NCBI GenBank assembly: GCA_009377585.1
Contig: WHTS01000051.1
Coordinates: forward strand, 1 to 41,317
Length of the DNA stretch: 41,317 nt
Direction of reading: 5' to 3'
Source of the DNA: Betaproteobacteria bacterium
GTDB lineage: Bacteria; Pseudomonadota; Gammaproteobacteria; Burkholderiales; WYBJ01
Under the pieces are notes generated by a model that saw nothing but the letters and a program-made list of their open reading frames with translations, had not been told where the DNA came from and did not search any database. The translations under genes and the position numbers were made by a program. The first letter of the stretch is position 1. Every line of letters begins with the position of its first letter. This document shows positions 7,291 through 15,593 of the stretch, piece by piece.

Positions 7291-8547
7291 TCACGCGCTG
7301 AGGGCGGCTTCGCGCACCTTGCCGACTTCCTTGCCGTTCAGTAATTCCGCATCCGCACGCGCCGCCTTGTCGGCTTTCTGGAAATCGGCCTCGGTGAAGC
7401 CGTACAGATGCGCACCGCCCATGAAGATTTTCGCAGCCGTGTCGCGCGAGCAGGTCCTGAGCAGGTTGTTCGACACGTTCGGAAAGTTGGAATCGAAGTG
7501 CGGGTAGTCGCTCGAGATGCACATGCGATCGGCGCCGATGAGCCCCGCGGTCGCTTCGATCTCGGGCTCGCTGCCCTCGACCGCCGCCCAGCAGTTGCGC
7601 TGGAAATATTCCTTCGGCGTGAGCGTCAAGTACGGCGCGTGCGAATCGCGATATTGCGGATAGTCCCATTCGATGCGCGACAGCAATCCCGGCGCCCAGG
7701 AGTTCTGCGCCTCCAGGAATCCCACGCGCAGCTTGGGATGGAACTCGAATACGCCGCCCACCATCATCGCCACCAAGGCCTGTTGCATCTCGATCCAGTG
7801 GCTCGCGACGTGGCGGTAGAAGCGGTTCTCGCCGTAGAGCGCATACATGTGCGAGTTCCACGCACCCGTACCCTCATGGAAGCCCCAGGTGACGCCGAGC
7901 TCCTCGTGCAGGCTGTAGAGCGGATCCCAGTAGTTGGAGTGCCAATAGTGGCCGTTGAGCAGGTTCGGGCGCACGAACGACCCGACGGCACCCAGCTCGC
8001 GTACGCAGCGCAGCAGCTCGCGGCATGCCAGATTGACGTCGTGCATAGGGAGCATCGCCACGAACTTCAGGCGCTCGGGGCTGTGGCTGGCAAACTCGTG
8101 TATCCAGTTGTTATAGGCTTGGCACAGGGCAAGCGACAGCTGCGGGTCCATGTTGTCGCGCGCGATCAGGGAGAGGCCCGCGGTCGGGTAGAGCACCGCG
8201 ATGTCGATGCCCTCGATCGCCATGCCCATGACCTGCGCCTGCGCGTTGTACTTGCGCGCGATGGCGAAATCGAGCCGGTCGGTGGACTGCAGGCGCGAGC
8301 CCGAAAGCGGCTGTGACGCGTACTCCGAGACCGCGCCGCTGCGGCTGCGCTTGCGGTATTGCTGCATCTCCGCGTCCCTCGTCGTCGGCAGCCCATCGAT
8401 CACGATGGTGCCGCGCTTCGGTCGTCCGTCCGCCCCGATCGGCAAGATCACCCGCTCGCGAAAGCGCGGCTCCAGGTAGCGCTCGAACAGGTCGGGCGGC
8501 TCCATGACGTGCATGTCGGAATCGACGAAGCGCAGATTGTCTTTCAT
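7291..8547 (-). CDS. Amidohydrolase family protein (ACMSD-like, COG2159 type)
   Basis: This 418-residue amidohydrolase resembles the large group of predicted metal-dependent hydrolases and decarboxylases related to aminocarboxymuconate semialdehyde decarboxylase. The N-terminal metal motif is FVDSDMHVMEPPDL. Downstream marks are the EGIDIAVLYPT strand, GFHEGTGAW, and CISSDYPHFDS near the C terminus, which supplies the late metal Asp. I chose the ATG at 8547 because GGAGGAG lies upstream; an in-frame ATG 39 bases earlier has none. It is divergent from the LigB-type dioxygenase gene, and amidohydrolases of this type often occur with ring-cleavage enzymes in aromatic degradation. A decarboxylase or hydrolase role on a ring-derived acid is plausible but unproven. 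Confidence 0.87.
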   Translation of the reverse strand: MKDNLRFVDSDMHVMEPPDLFERYLEPRFRERVILPIGADGRPKRGTIVIDGLPTTRDAEMQQYRKRSRSGAVSEYASQPLSGSRLQSTDRLDFAIARKYNAQAQVMGMAIEGIDIAVLYPTAGLSLIARDNMDPQLSLALCQAYNNWIHEFASHSPERLKFVAMLPMHDVNLACRELLRCVRELGAVGSFVRPNLLNGHYWHSNYWDPLYSLHEELGVTWGFHEGTGAWNSHMYALYGENRFYRHVASHWIEMQQALVAMMVGGVFEFHPKLRVGFLEAQNSWAPGLLSRIEWDYPQYRDSHAPYLTLTPKEYFQRNCWAAVEGSEPEIEATAGLIGADRMCISSDYPHFDSNFPNVSNNLLRTCSRDTAAKIFMGGAHLYGFTEADFQKADKAARADAELLNGKEVGKVREAALSA

Positions 8548-8841
8548 GCCCCTCTCCTCCAGTCGTGGACGCGAAACGCCTGGCAAACGCTACGCCCCGC
8601 CCGGAATGCTGTCAATTCGCGACCGTGGGAACCGCCGCTGCGCCATGGCCGCACCGCCGCTGAGCTGCAGCACGCGCCGCACCGCGGGTTCCAGGAGCTA
8701 CCTTGCGCCCCGTCCGCACGGCGCCATTCTTCCGCGGAGCAAAGCGGCTTAGCTTTCGCAAGCCCGGATTTCGGAGCGTACAATGCGCCCAGCCAGCCTT
8801 ACCTGCACCAAGCGCGACGTTATCCGACGGAGGAGACGAAC

Positions 8842-9936
8842 ATGGGGCAAGTCCTGGGACTCGGCATCACGCACTATCCCCCACTCACGACCAAAGGCAA
8901 CATGTGCCTGCGGATCCGCAAGTGCCTGCAAGATCCCGCACTGCCGGAGAAATTCCGCGACCTCGACAACTGGCACCCGACCATGCGGCTGCAATGGGGC
9001 GAGGACGAGGGCCAGGCGCATTCCGACAAGCATCGCGCTGACCTGATCGAGCAGTTCCGGTTCATCCGGGAGACGCTGGATGCGTTCGCGCCCGACTTCG
9101 TCCTGCTCTGGGGCGACGATCAGTACGAGAACTTCCGCGAGGATTGCGTGCCGCCGTACTCTGTGCTCGCCTACGACTCGGTCGAAGTTCACCCCTGGCA
9201 GCACAATACGCGCGGGCGTAACGCCTGGGACGAGCCCGACGACAAGGCCTTCACCATCAAGGGCCACCGGGCGGCGGGCAAGTACCTCGCGAGCGCCCTG
9301 TTGAAGCAGGGCATCGACGCCGCCTATGCCTACAAACCGTTGCACGAACCGCTCGGGCACGCATTCACCAACTCCGTGCTCTATCTCGACTACGATCGCA
9401 AGGGATTTCCCTACCCGGTCGTGCCGTTCGCGGTCAACGCGTATGGGCGCTGGGTCGTCTCGGCACACGGTGCGCCGATGTATCCCTCTGAAGCGGCGAG
9501 CCTCGGGGCGAACGAGGACAATCTCGATCCGCCCGCGCCGCAACCATGGCGCTGCTTCGATGTCGGCTCGGCCATAGGCCGAGCGCTGCAGGCAAGCCCC
9601 TGGCGCGTCGCCGTCATTGCCTCGTCGAGCTGGAGTCACTCGTTCCTGGTGAAAAAGCACGCGCACATGTTTCCCGACGTCGAGTCGGACAAGCGCTATT
9701 ACGAGGCGCTATGCGCCGGCGACTGGGAATTCTGGCGCGACACGAACATCGAGCAGCTGGAAGATCGCGGCCACCACGAGCTGCTCAACTGGTTCTGCCT
9801 CACCGGCGCGATGCATGGCCTGGGCATTCGCAAGCCCAAACACGCGGTGTTTCTGGAGTCCTGGATCTCGAACTCCGACAAGGTGTTCGCGGTGTTTCCG
9901 CCGAGCGGCGAGAGCCGCGGCAAGCTGGCAAACTAG
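8842..9936 (+). CDS. LigB-type class III extradiol dioxygenase family protein
   Basis: This 364-residue protein matches the catalytic LigB subunit family of Fe(II) extradiol dioxygenases, which open catecholic rings next to the hydroxyl groups. Expected iron-site elements are His11 in GITHYPPL, the LLWGDDQYEN segment near 90-100, and a SSSWSHSFL histidine around residue 260-265. The C-terminal HELLNWFCLTGAM segment is also typical. GGAGGAG precedes the ATG by about 6 bases. It is longer than simple LigB proteins, with an insertion around 115-180. Its stop overlaps the stop of the converging hydantoinase B remnant: the palindrome CTAG at 9933-9936 ends both frames. Substrate unknown; some family members have lost dioxygenase activity. 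Confidence 0.85.
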   Translation: MGQVLGLGITHYPPLTTKGNMCLRIRKCLQDPALPEKFRDLDNWHPTMRLQWGEDEGQAHSDKHRADLIEQFRFIRETLDAFAPDFVLLWGDDQYENFREDCVPPYSVLAYDSVEVHPWQHNTRGRNAWDEPDDKAFTIKGHRAAGKYLASALLKQGIDAAYAYKPLHEPLGHAFTNSVLYLDYDRKGFPYPVVPFAVNAYGRWVVSAHGAPMYPSEAASLGANEDNLDPPAPQPWRCFDVGSAIGRALQASPWRVAVIASSSWSHSFLVKKHAHMFPDVESDKRYYEALCAGDWEFWRDTNIEQLEDRGHHELLNWFCLTGAMHGLGIRKPKHAVFLESWISNSDKVFAVFPPSGESRGKLAN

Positions 9937-10991
9937 GCCTGGTCCGAGATCTTCGCGGCAGACTCGGTGCCGCGCGAGTCGAGCGATGCTTCGGCTGTAT
10001 AGCCGTAGATCTCGCGCGCAGCTTCGGCACTGACGAGACCGGCGCGCAAATCGGCCGCAACCGCCGCATGCGCTCGTTTGCGCGGATCGCCGTATCCGCC
10101 GCCGCCGGGCGTCTCGATGATGACCCGATCGCCCGCTGGAACGAGTTGCCGGCCCTTCCCGGCCAGCACCTTGCCGGATGCGAGCCGCACCGATCCCGCG
10201 CCGCCGTCCAGTCCGCCGAGCGCACCGCGCGCGGGATACTTGATGCGATCGAAGCTCGCGCCCAGGATCATCGGCGCGCCGTCGCCGTTCTCGATCTCGA
10301 TGGTTTGACCGAGCCCGCCGCGCCGCTCGCCCGGGCCGCCCGAATCGGTGCGGTATTCCTTGCGCCGGAAGACCAGCGGGCTCAGCGTCTCGATGATCTC
10401 GACCGCGACGTTCTTGATGCCGCTCGGAAACGAGGTGGTGGAAAGTCCATCCTTGCCGGGACGCGCCCCAGTACCGCCGGTGGTGAAGCAGATGACGTTG
10501 AACCGGCGGCTGCGCAGAAACGTCTCGGCCGCCATGCCGGCCACTGGCTGCCCGCCCGCGAGGCGGATGTTCCACAAGCCTGACGACCCCTCGGCCGGCA
10601 CGCCATCGGGCCGCGCCTGGCGCAGGCAGCCGAACACGACATCGGGCAGCATCAGGCCGATATTCGCCCGCGCCGCAACCGCGAGCGGCGGCTGCGCGTT
10701 CAGGATGCAGTTCTCGGGCGCCGTGATGCGAACGACTTCGAGCGAACCGGCGTTGTTCGGCACGTCCGCACCGATGATGCAGCGAACGCCGAACGAGGTG
10801 TACGCATCCGTGTACGACTTCGGTACGTTGATGCCGCGCGCGACCACGGGACTCGTGCCGGTGAAATCGATCGCAATGCCCTTGCGCGAGATGGTGAGGC
10901 TTGCCACCAGCTCCACCGGGGTCTCGTAGCCATCGACCATCATTCGATTGCGGTATGTCCCGACTGGACTTACCCCGATTTCGTAGAGGGT
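9933..10991 (-). pseudogene. Hydantoinase B / oxoprolinase (HyuB), C-terminal remnant
   Basis: About 350 residues of the C-terminal part of a HyuB-type subunit (N-methylhydantoinase/acetophenone carboxylase family) remain. Recognisable pieces are GTYRNRMMVDGYETPVEL, the SYTDAYTSFGVRCIIG and PNNAGSLE segments, PAEGSSGLWN and the glycine-rich ETPGGGGYGDPRKR end. Family members are about 550-600 residues, so the first 200 or so residues and the start codon are missing. The loss coincides exactly with the end of the IS3-like element at about 10992. The HyuA partner normally found beside HyuB is also absent. The frame stays open through the IS into its OrfA (start 11942), so a nonsense fusion protein is formally possible. 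I regard this as a dead fragment. Confidence 0.85.
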
Positions 10992-10999
10992 TGGCAGTC

Positions 11000-11707
11000 T
11001 CAGTGTAGCGGGTGTTGTGCGGTGTATCTCCTTTCGAAGTTGACGGGTGACAGGTATCCCAACGCAGAGTGGAGGCGATGCGGGTTGTACCATCCCTCGA
11101 TGTATTCGAATACGGCAAGCTTCGCTTCGGTTTGGTTCCTGAAACGTCGCTTGGCCAACAGCTCGCACTCCAGGCTGGCGAAGAAACTCTCCGCCATGGC
11201 GTTGTCGTAGCAGTCGCCCACCGAACCCATCGAAAGATGGATGCCCATCGCTTCGCAGCGATTGCCGAAGGCCACGGAGGTGTACTGCGTGCCGTGGTCG
11301 GAGTGGTGGATCGGCTCGCGCGGCTGACGCTGCGCAAAGGCCATCTCCAGGGCTGCCAGCACGAGCTCGGTGCGAAGGTGCATCTCCATCGCCCAGCCCA
11401 CGATGCGCCGGCTGAACACGTCGAGCACGATCGCCAGGTACAGGAACCCCGTCCAGGTCGGGATGTAGGTGATATCGGCCACGTAGAGCCGATCGGGGGC
11501 GTCGCTTTCGAAGCGGCGTTTCACCAGGTCCGGCGCTGCGCTTGCATCGCGATCGCGCTGCGTAGTGATGACGAACCGCCGCCGGCTTGCCCCTTGCAGT
11601 CCCGCCTTGCGCATCAGACGGGCGACGCGATTGTGCCCGATGCTTATTCGTCGCGCTCTCCTGTGCGAACCAGGCCGCGGCTTTTGACAAGATCTCCCGC
11701 TCAACAC
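11000..11707 (-). pseudogene. IS3-family transposase OrfB, N-terminally deleted (DDE integrase domain)
   Basis: The DDE catalytic core of OrfB is intact: DITYIPTW (first Asp), IHHSDHGTQYTS (second Asp) and NAMAESFFASLE (Glu), ending with the YNPHRLHSALGYLSP motif and a stop at 11000 next to the IS end. The normal N-terminal part (about 70 residues containing the HTH_21-like segment) is missing, because recognisable OrfB sequence begins only at GHNRVARLMRKAGL near 11645. The ATG at 11707 lies in OrfA sequence read in another frame and is not a natural start. Without the N-terminal region the protein is probably inactive unless supplied in trans. Confidence 0.82.
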
Positions 11708-11942
11708 GCAGCTGTCGGTTCTCCCGTCGCAGCCGGGTCAACTCCTCGCGTTCAACCGTGGTCAATCCGCCGTCGCCACGGCCAACATCACGTTCAGCCT
11801 GCTTGACCCAACGGTTGATCGACCAGCTAGTGCAGCCAAACTCTCTCGATAGCTGCGACGGCGAACGGCCCGAACGCACCAGCGCCACCATCTGGCGGCG
11901 AAACTCCGCAGTGTAGCGTTTTGCAAATTTGGACTTCGACAT
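11655..11942 (-). CDS. IS3-family transposase OrfA (HTH, leucine-zipper), 3' end lost
   Basis: About 96 residues of a typical OrfA: the basic start MSKSKFAKRYTAEF, a helix-turn-helix (PSQLSREFGCTSWSINRWVK, residues 28-47) for terminal-repeat binding, then a heptad-rich ELTRLRRENRQLRVEREIL zipper (68-85) and the KAAAWFAQES end. GGAGGGC precedes the ATG at 11942. Normal OrfA stops shortly after this point and passes ribosomes to OrfB by a -1 frameshift. Here the deletion has removed both, and the frame instead runs on to 9933. The DNA-binding part looks functional, the transposase as a whole does not. Confidence 0.8.
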
Positions 11943-11954
11943 CGTAGTGCCCTC

Positions 11955-13082
11955 CTAACGTGCACTTTGAAGGCTCCACGAAACTAGGGCAAGTCCACCG
12001 CAACCGTTGTTGTTGATATGGTGCGTGATCTCGTCGGGCGACTCGCGGCTCTTCGCACGCCCGTTGAGGATATCGCCCAACTCCACCATACTTTCCCAAT
12101 CGAAGCGCGACGACTGCTTGTTGATGAGCTGGCCGAACGTCGGCTCGTTACGGCTTCCCATGACGAAGTTCTGGACGAAGTCCGAGCTGCCGCCGAAGGG
12201 ACGCAGGCTCACGACGATCGAGCGGCTCAGCGGAAACGTCTCGACTTCTTCTTCGAGCAGTGTGCCGATGCCCAGATGCATGCCTGGCCGCAGCCATTGC
12301 GGCTGGTACACGGGCTCGTACGAGCTCGTTGCGGTCAGTACGATGTCGGCGTCCTCGAATGCCTTCTCGGCCGAGTCGACCGCGATCACGTCCAGGTGGA
12401 GCTTTCGACGCATCGATTCGGCAAAGCGGGCGCGGTTCGACGCCGTGGGACTGTAGATGCGCACGCGCTCGAGCTTGCGCACCGCGGCCACGCATTCGAG
12501 CGCCGCTTGCGCCTGGGCGCCGCTGCCCAGCAGGGCCACGCGGCTCGCGTCTTCGCGCGCCATGTGTTTCACGCCCAGCGCCGTGGTGCCACCGACGCGC
12601 ATGCGCTGGATGTGAGAATCGGGTATGAGACCCAGCACTTCGCCTGTCTCCAGACTCAGCAGCACCACCATGCTCATGAACTGCCAGCCGGGCGCCAAGG
12701 GCAGCTTCACGCGCCGCAGCGTATCGTCGAGCCGGGTCTGGGTATCGAAGTGCGTCGAGATGCGAACCGCGGCCACGCCGCATTGCGGATAGCCGCCCGA
12801 GATGGTCTTGAGCCGATACACGACTTCGCCCGCGCGCTTGGCTGCTGCGATCGTTTCCGGGGCATAGACGGGGTCGGCATCCAGCGGCAGATCCTCGATG
12901 AGGCGCTGCACACGTCCCCGGACCTCGGGGGTGTACCGATCGACCGGCAGGCAGGCATCCGCCCGCAGCGAATTCACCGCGGCGCCTGCGCCGTAGGCGC
13001 GAAACGCTTCCTCCATCGCATCGACATATTCCGCGGCGTCCATCGCCTGCGCGACTTCGCGATTGGTCAGTATGAGGGCCAT
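11955..13082 (-). CDS. Ornithine cyclodeaminase / mu-crystallin family protein, 3' end replaced by IS sequence
   Basis: This 375-residue ORF belongs to the ornithine cyclodeaminase/mu-crystallin family of NAD(P)-dependent deaminases, imine reductases and dehydrogenases. Visible marks are VVYRLKTISGGYP with the substrate-binding Lys at about 92, the Rossmann motif VALLGSGAQAQAA, a HIQRMRVGGTTALGVKHM segment before it, and ADIVLTATSS. The ending is abnormal. After ITHHINNNGCGGLA, where homologues continue for roughly 20-30 residues, the reading frame enters the IS terminus and stops after WSLQSAR. The protein is thus slightly truncated with a foreign tail and may or may not fold. GAGG precedes the ATG. 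It follows the frameshifted Bug gene in the minus-strand operon. Confidence 0.85.
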   Translation of the reverse strand: MALILTNREVAQAMDAAEYVDAMEEAFRAYGAGAAVNSLRADACLPVDRYTPEVRGRVQRLIEDLPLDADPVYAPETIAAAKRAGEVVYRLKTISGGYPQCGVAAVRISTHFDTQTRLDDTLRRVKLPLAPGWQFMSMVVLLSLETGEVLGLIPDSHIQRMRVGGTTALGVKHMAREDASRVALLGSGAQAQAALECVAAVRKLERVRIYSPTASNRARFAESMRRKLHLDVIAVDSAEKAFEDADIVLTATSSYEPVYQPQWLRPGMHLGIGTLLEEEVETFPLSRSIVVSLRPFGGSSDFVQNFVMGSRNEPTFGQLINKQSSRFDWESMVELGDILNGRAKSRESPDEITHHINNNGCGGLALVSWSLQSAR

Positions 13083-13125
13083 GCATTGCCTCGAAGGTTA
13101 CGGTGCATACGCTCGAATGCGTGCA

Positions 13126-14105
13126 TCAGCGCAGCTTGATGTTCGCTTCCTTGATGAGACGGGCGAGCATCTTCGTGTCCTGTTCGACCGATCGGCGCAA
13201 ATCCTCGGGGCTGCTGTGTCCGCCCACCAAACCGGCGGCCAGGAGCTTTTGCCGAACGTCCGGATTCGACAGCGCCTGCCCCATGGCCTCGTTGATTCGA
13301 GCAACCACGTTTGCCGGTGTGCCCGCCGGAGCGAACAGCGCGTACCAGGTGTCCCAGTCGTAGCCGGGAAGGCCGGATTCGTGGATGGGCGGGATTTCGG
13401 GGTGGGGCTCATAGCGCTTCTTGCTGGAAACGCCCAGCGCACGCAGCTTCCCAGCCTTCACTTGCGGTAATACCGCGGGATCGAGAAAGCCGAGATCGGC
13501 GTGTCCGCCGATGAGATCGATCGTCGCCGGCCCCGTGCCCTTGTACGGGATATGCGTCATCTTCGTGTGGGCCATGTGCTGTTGAAGAGCTCGCCCGCGA
13601 TGTGCTGCCCGCCGCCGGCGCCGCCCGAGGCCATGTTGAGCTTTCCCGGGCTCGCCTTGGCCAAGGCGATCAGCTCCCGCGCATTGCGCGCCGGAACGAG
13701 TGGATGCACGACCAGGATATAGGGAAAGGTAACGACGCGCGTGACCGTAACGAGATCCTTGGCCGGCGCATAGGCCAGATTCGGATACGTAAACGGCGCG
13801 GCGGCGATCGGGCCGCGTCCCGCAAGCAGCAGCGTGTAGCCGTCGCCCGGCGACTTCGTGACATGCTCGCTGCCGAGGGTGCCGCCGGCGCCTGGACGGT
13901 TGTCGACGATGACGTTCTGTCGCAGCAGCTCCGAAAGCTTCGGTGCGACGATGCGTGCGGTGACATCCAACCCGCCCCCCGGCGAGTACGGCACGACGAT
14001 GCGCACGGGACGTGTCGGATAATTTTGCGCTGCTGCGCCTAGCGCCCAGCATGCAAGCGCAGCGCCAAGCAATAGCCGCGAGGATCCATCGAACCAGGTC
14101 TTCAT
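13126..14105 (-). pseudogene. Bug-family solute-binding protein, frameshifted
   Basis: The first part (14105 to about 13575) encodes a signal peptide ending near ALGAAAQ, then YPTRPVRIVVPYSPGGGLD, VIVDNRPGAGG and SPGDGYTLLL, up to HIAGELFNS. The second part continues in another frame with MAHTKMTHIPYKGTGPA through LPGYDWDTWYALFAPAGTP to the end at 13126. Joining them requires removing two bases (AC in caacagcacatgg near 13573), which gives the normal ELFNSMAH-TKMTHIPYKG sequence. The ATG at 14105 has GGAGGAAG upstream. It lies between the M20 and cyclodeaminase-like genes of the same operon. A sequencing error is possible, but the operon is damaged elsewhere too. Confidence 0.85.
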
Positions 14106-14156
14106 AGTGCTTCCTCCCACACGGGCGTCAAAGCAGGGCGTCAAGCAAACAGCAGA

Positions 14157-15494
14157 CTATGCCGCCCCGTCATAACGCTCGGTCTTGTTGATGCCGCGCT
14201 GGAACGCGAGGTATTCGGCGCGCGTCATCGGCGCCTTGTAATCGCGCAGGACGTCGTTTGCGACCGCCGCATCGCCGTACAGCAGATCGACCGCCGTCAT
14301 GGCAAGCGCCTGCGCTTGCCCCAGGTAGGCGAAGCGGGGATCGGTGATCATGTAGTCCGCGCCGTGTCCCGCGCCCGAGGCACCGCTCATGTAGCCTTGC
14401 ACCGCGGGCATGATCTGGCTCAGGTCGCCCATGTCGGTGGAGCCGGTACGATGGCCTTGCGTGACGTAGCGTTCCGCACCCACGAGCATCTCCGCGTTAC
14501 GCCGGAACACCTGTCCCAAAGCCGGATGGTTCGTCAACGGCATGTAGCCGGGCAGCGTGGTGATCTCGACTTGCGCCCCCATCGCGAGCGCCCCGGCCCG
14601 CAGCGCGCGATCGACCTTCGTATTGGCATCCATGATCGCCTGCACCGACTTGCCGCGCACATAGGTCTCGAGATGCACTTCGCCCGGGATCACGTTCACC
14701 TGCCTGCCGCCTTGCGTGATCACCGGATGCACGCGAATGGTGTCGCGCTCCTGAAAGGTTTCGCGCAGCGCGTTGATCGCCATCAGCGCGAGGTTGGCCG
14801 CATACAGCGCATTGATGCCGAGGTGCGGTGAGCTGCCCGCGTGCGCCGCGCGCCCGAGGTAGCGCACGGTCTTGACGACGCAGCCGTTGTTCGAAACCCC
14901 CGTGCCGGCGGACTTGTCCTCCGAGCGGCTGGTCGTATGGATGAGCAGCGCCATGTCGATGTCGTCGAAGTGGCCGTGGCGAATCAGCTCGGGCTTGCCG
15001 CCGAGAAACTCGAGCTGGCCGGCACGCACCTGCTCCAGGCGCCAGGCGATGTCGCCGTATTCTTCCGCCGGCACCGCGAACGGCACGATGCGCCCGGCCA
15101 GGTGCTGCATGGCACCCGTGTCGATCAGCGCCATGGTCGCACCGACGACTGCGGTAACCTGCGCGTTGTGTCCGCAGGCATGTGCCGCGCCGGTGATCGG
15201 ATCGGCCAGCGGATGTCCGCTCACCACCAGCGCGTCGAGCTCGCCGATCAACGCGACGGTCGGCCCCGGCTTGGTACCCTTCAACTCGGCCTTCACCCCC
15301 GTGATTGCCAGACCGGTTCGATGCGCTACCTCCACCGCTTCGAACATCTTCGCCACCCGCGCGGCAGTCTTGAACTCCTTGAAGCCGAGCTCCGGCTGAT
15401 GGCGAATGGTCTCGCCCATCTCGATCAGCGCTTCGGCGCGCCGTTCGATCGCCTCGCACACCTGCCGTTGCAGCGCTTCCTTGCCGGTCGTCAT
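14157..15494 (-). CDS. M20D-family amidohydrolase/peptidase (AbgB-like)
   Basis: This 445-residue metallohydrolase is related to aminobenzoyl-glutamate hydrolase AbgB and other M20D enzymes that cleave amide bonds of N-acyl amino acids. Metal-site elements include GELDALVVSGHP (about 84-94), HACGHNAQ with Cys107 and His109, the PAEEYGD segment with Glu144-Glu145, and a late GAGHGADYMI. The RTGSTDMGDLS signature near 365 is typical of the AbgB-like branch, and the central lid domain (YLGRAAHAGSSPHLG) is intact. It lies 99 bases after the PrpD homologue and 51 bases before the Bug pseudogene, so it is probably cotranscribed with both. Acyl-amino-acid or carbamoyl substrates are plausible in an operon that once held hydantoinase B. 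Confidence 0.9.
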   Translation of the reverse strand: MTTGKEALQRQVCEAIERRAEALIEMGETIRHQPELGFKEFKTAARVAKMFEAVEVAHRTGLAITGVKAELKGTKPGPTVALIGELDALVVSGHPLADPITGAAHACGHNAQVTAVVGATMALIDTGAMQHLAGRIVPFAVPAEEYGDIAWRLEQVRAGQLEFLGGKPELIRHGHFDDIDMALLIHTTSRSEDKSAGTGVSNNGCVVKTVRYLGRAAHAGSSPHLGINALYAANLALMAINALRETFQERDTIRVHPVITQGGRQVNVIPGEVHLETYVRGKSVQAIMDANTKVDRALRAGALAMGAQVEITTLPGYMPLTNHPALGQVFRRNAEMLVGAERYVTQGHRTGSTDMGDLSQIMPAVQGYMSGASGAGHGADYMITDPRFAYLGQAQALAMTAVDLLYGDAAVANDVLRDYKAPMTRAEYLAFQRGINKTERYDGAA

Positions 15495-15593
15495 TGGGTA
15501 CCTCCGATCATTTGTCCCGGGCTCCCTGCTCGGGAGCGACGACGCTCGTCATTCCCGTAGGCGGGCCCCCGAATAATCATTGCCGCACCGGGC

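Larger units (their letters stand above)
10992..11978 (-). mobile_element. IS3-family insertion sequence, internally deleted
   Basis: The element spans OrfA and OrfB of an IS3-family transposase, both on the minus strand. Proposed ends begin TGG on each side and share an imperfect inverted repeat (TGG.....TCA..GT). The length, 987 bases, is about 200-250 short of the usual 1.2 kb. The missing part is explained by a deletion joining the end of OrfA directly to the RVARLM region of OrfB. No target duplication is seen (agggt on one side, cgaaa on the other). The flanks are different truncated genes: an ornithine cyclodeaminase-like gene on one side and a HyuB C terminus on the other. Exact ends are my estimate. 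Confidence 0.8.

Noticed and set aside
8359-8841. N-terminal extension of the LigB-type protein
   Set aside because: The upstream part of the frame overlaps the opposite amidohydrolase gene, and a strong GGAGGAG site marks the ATG at 8842.
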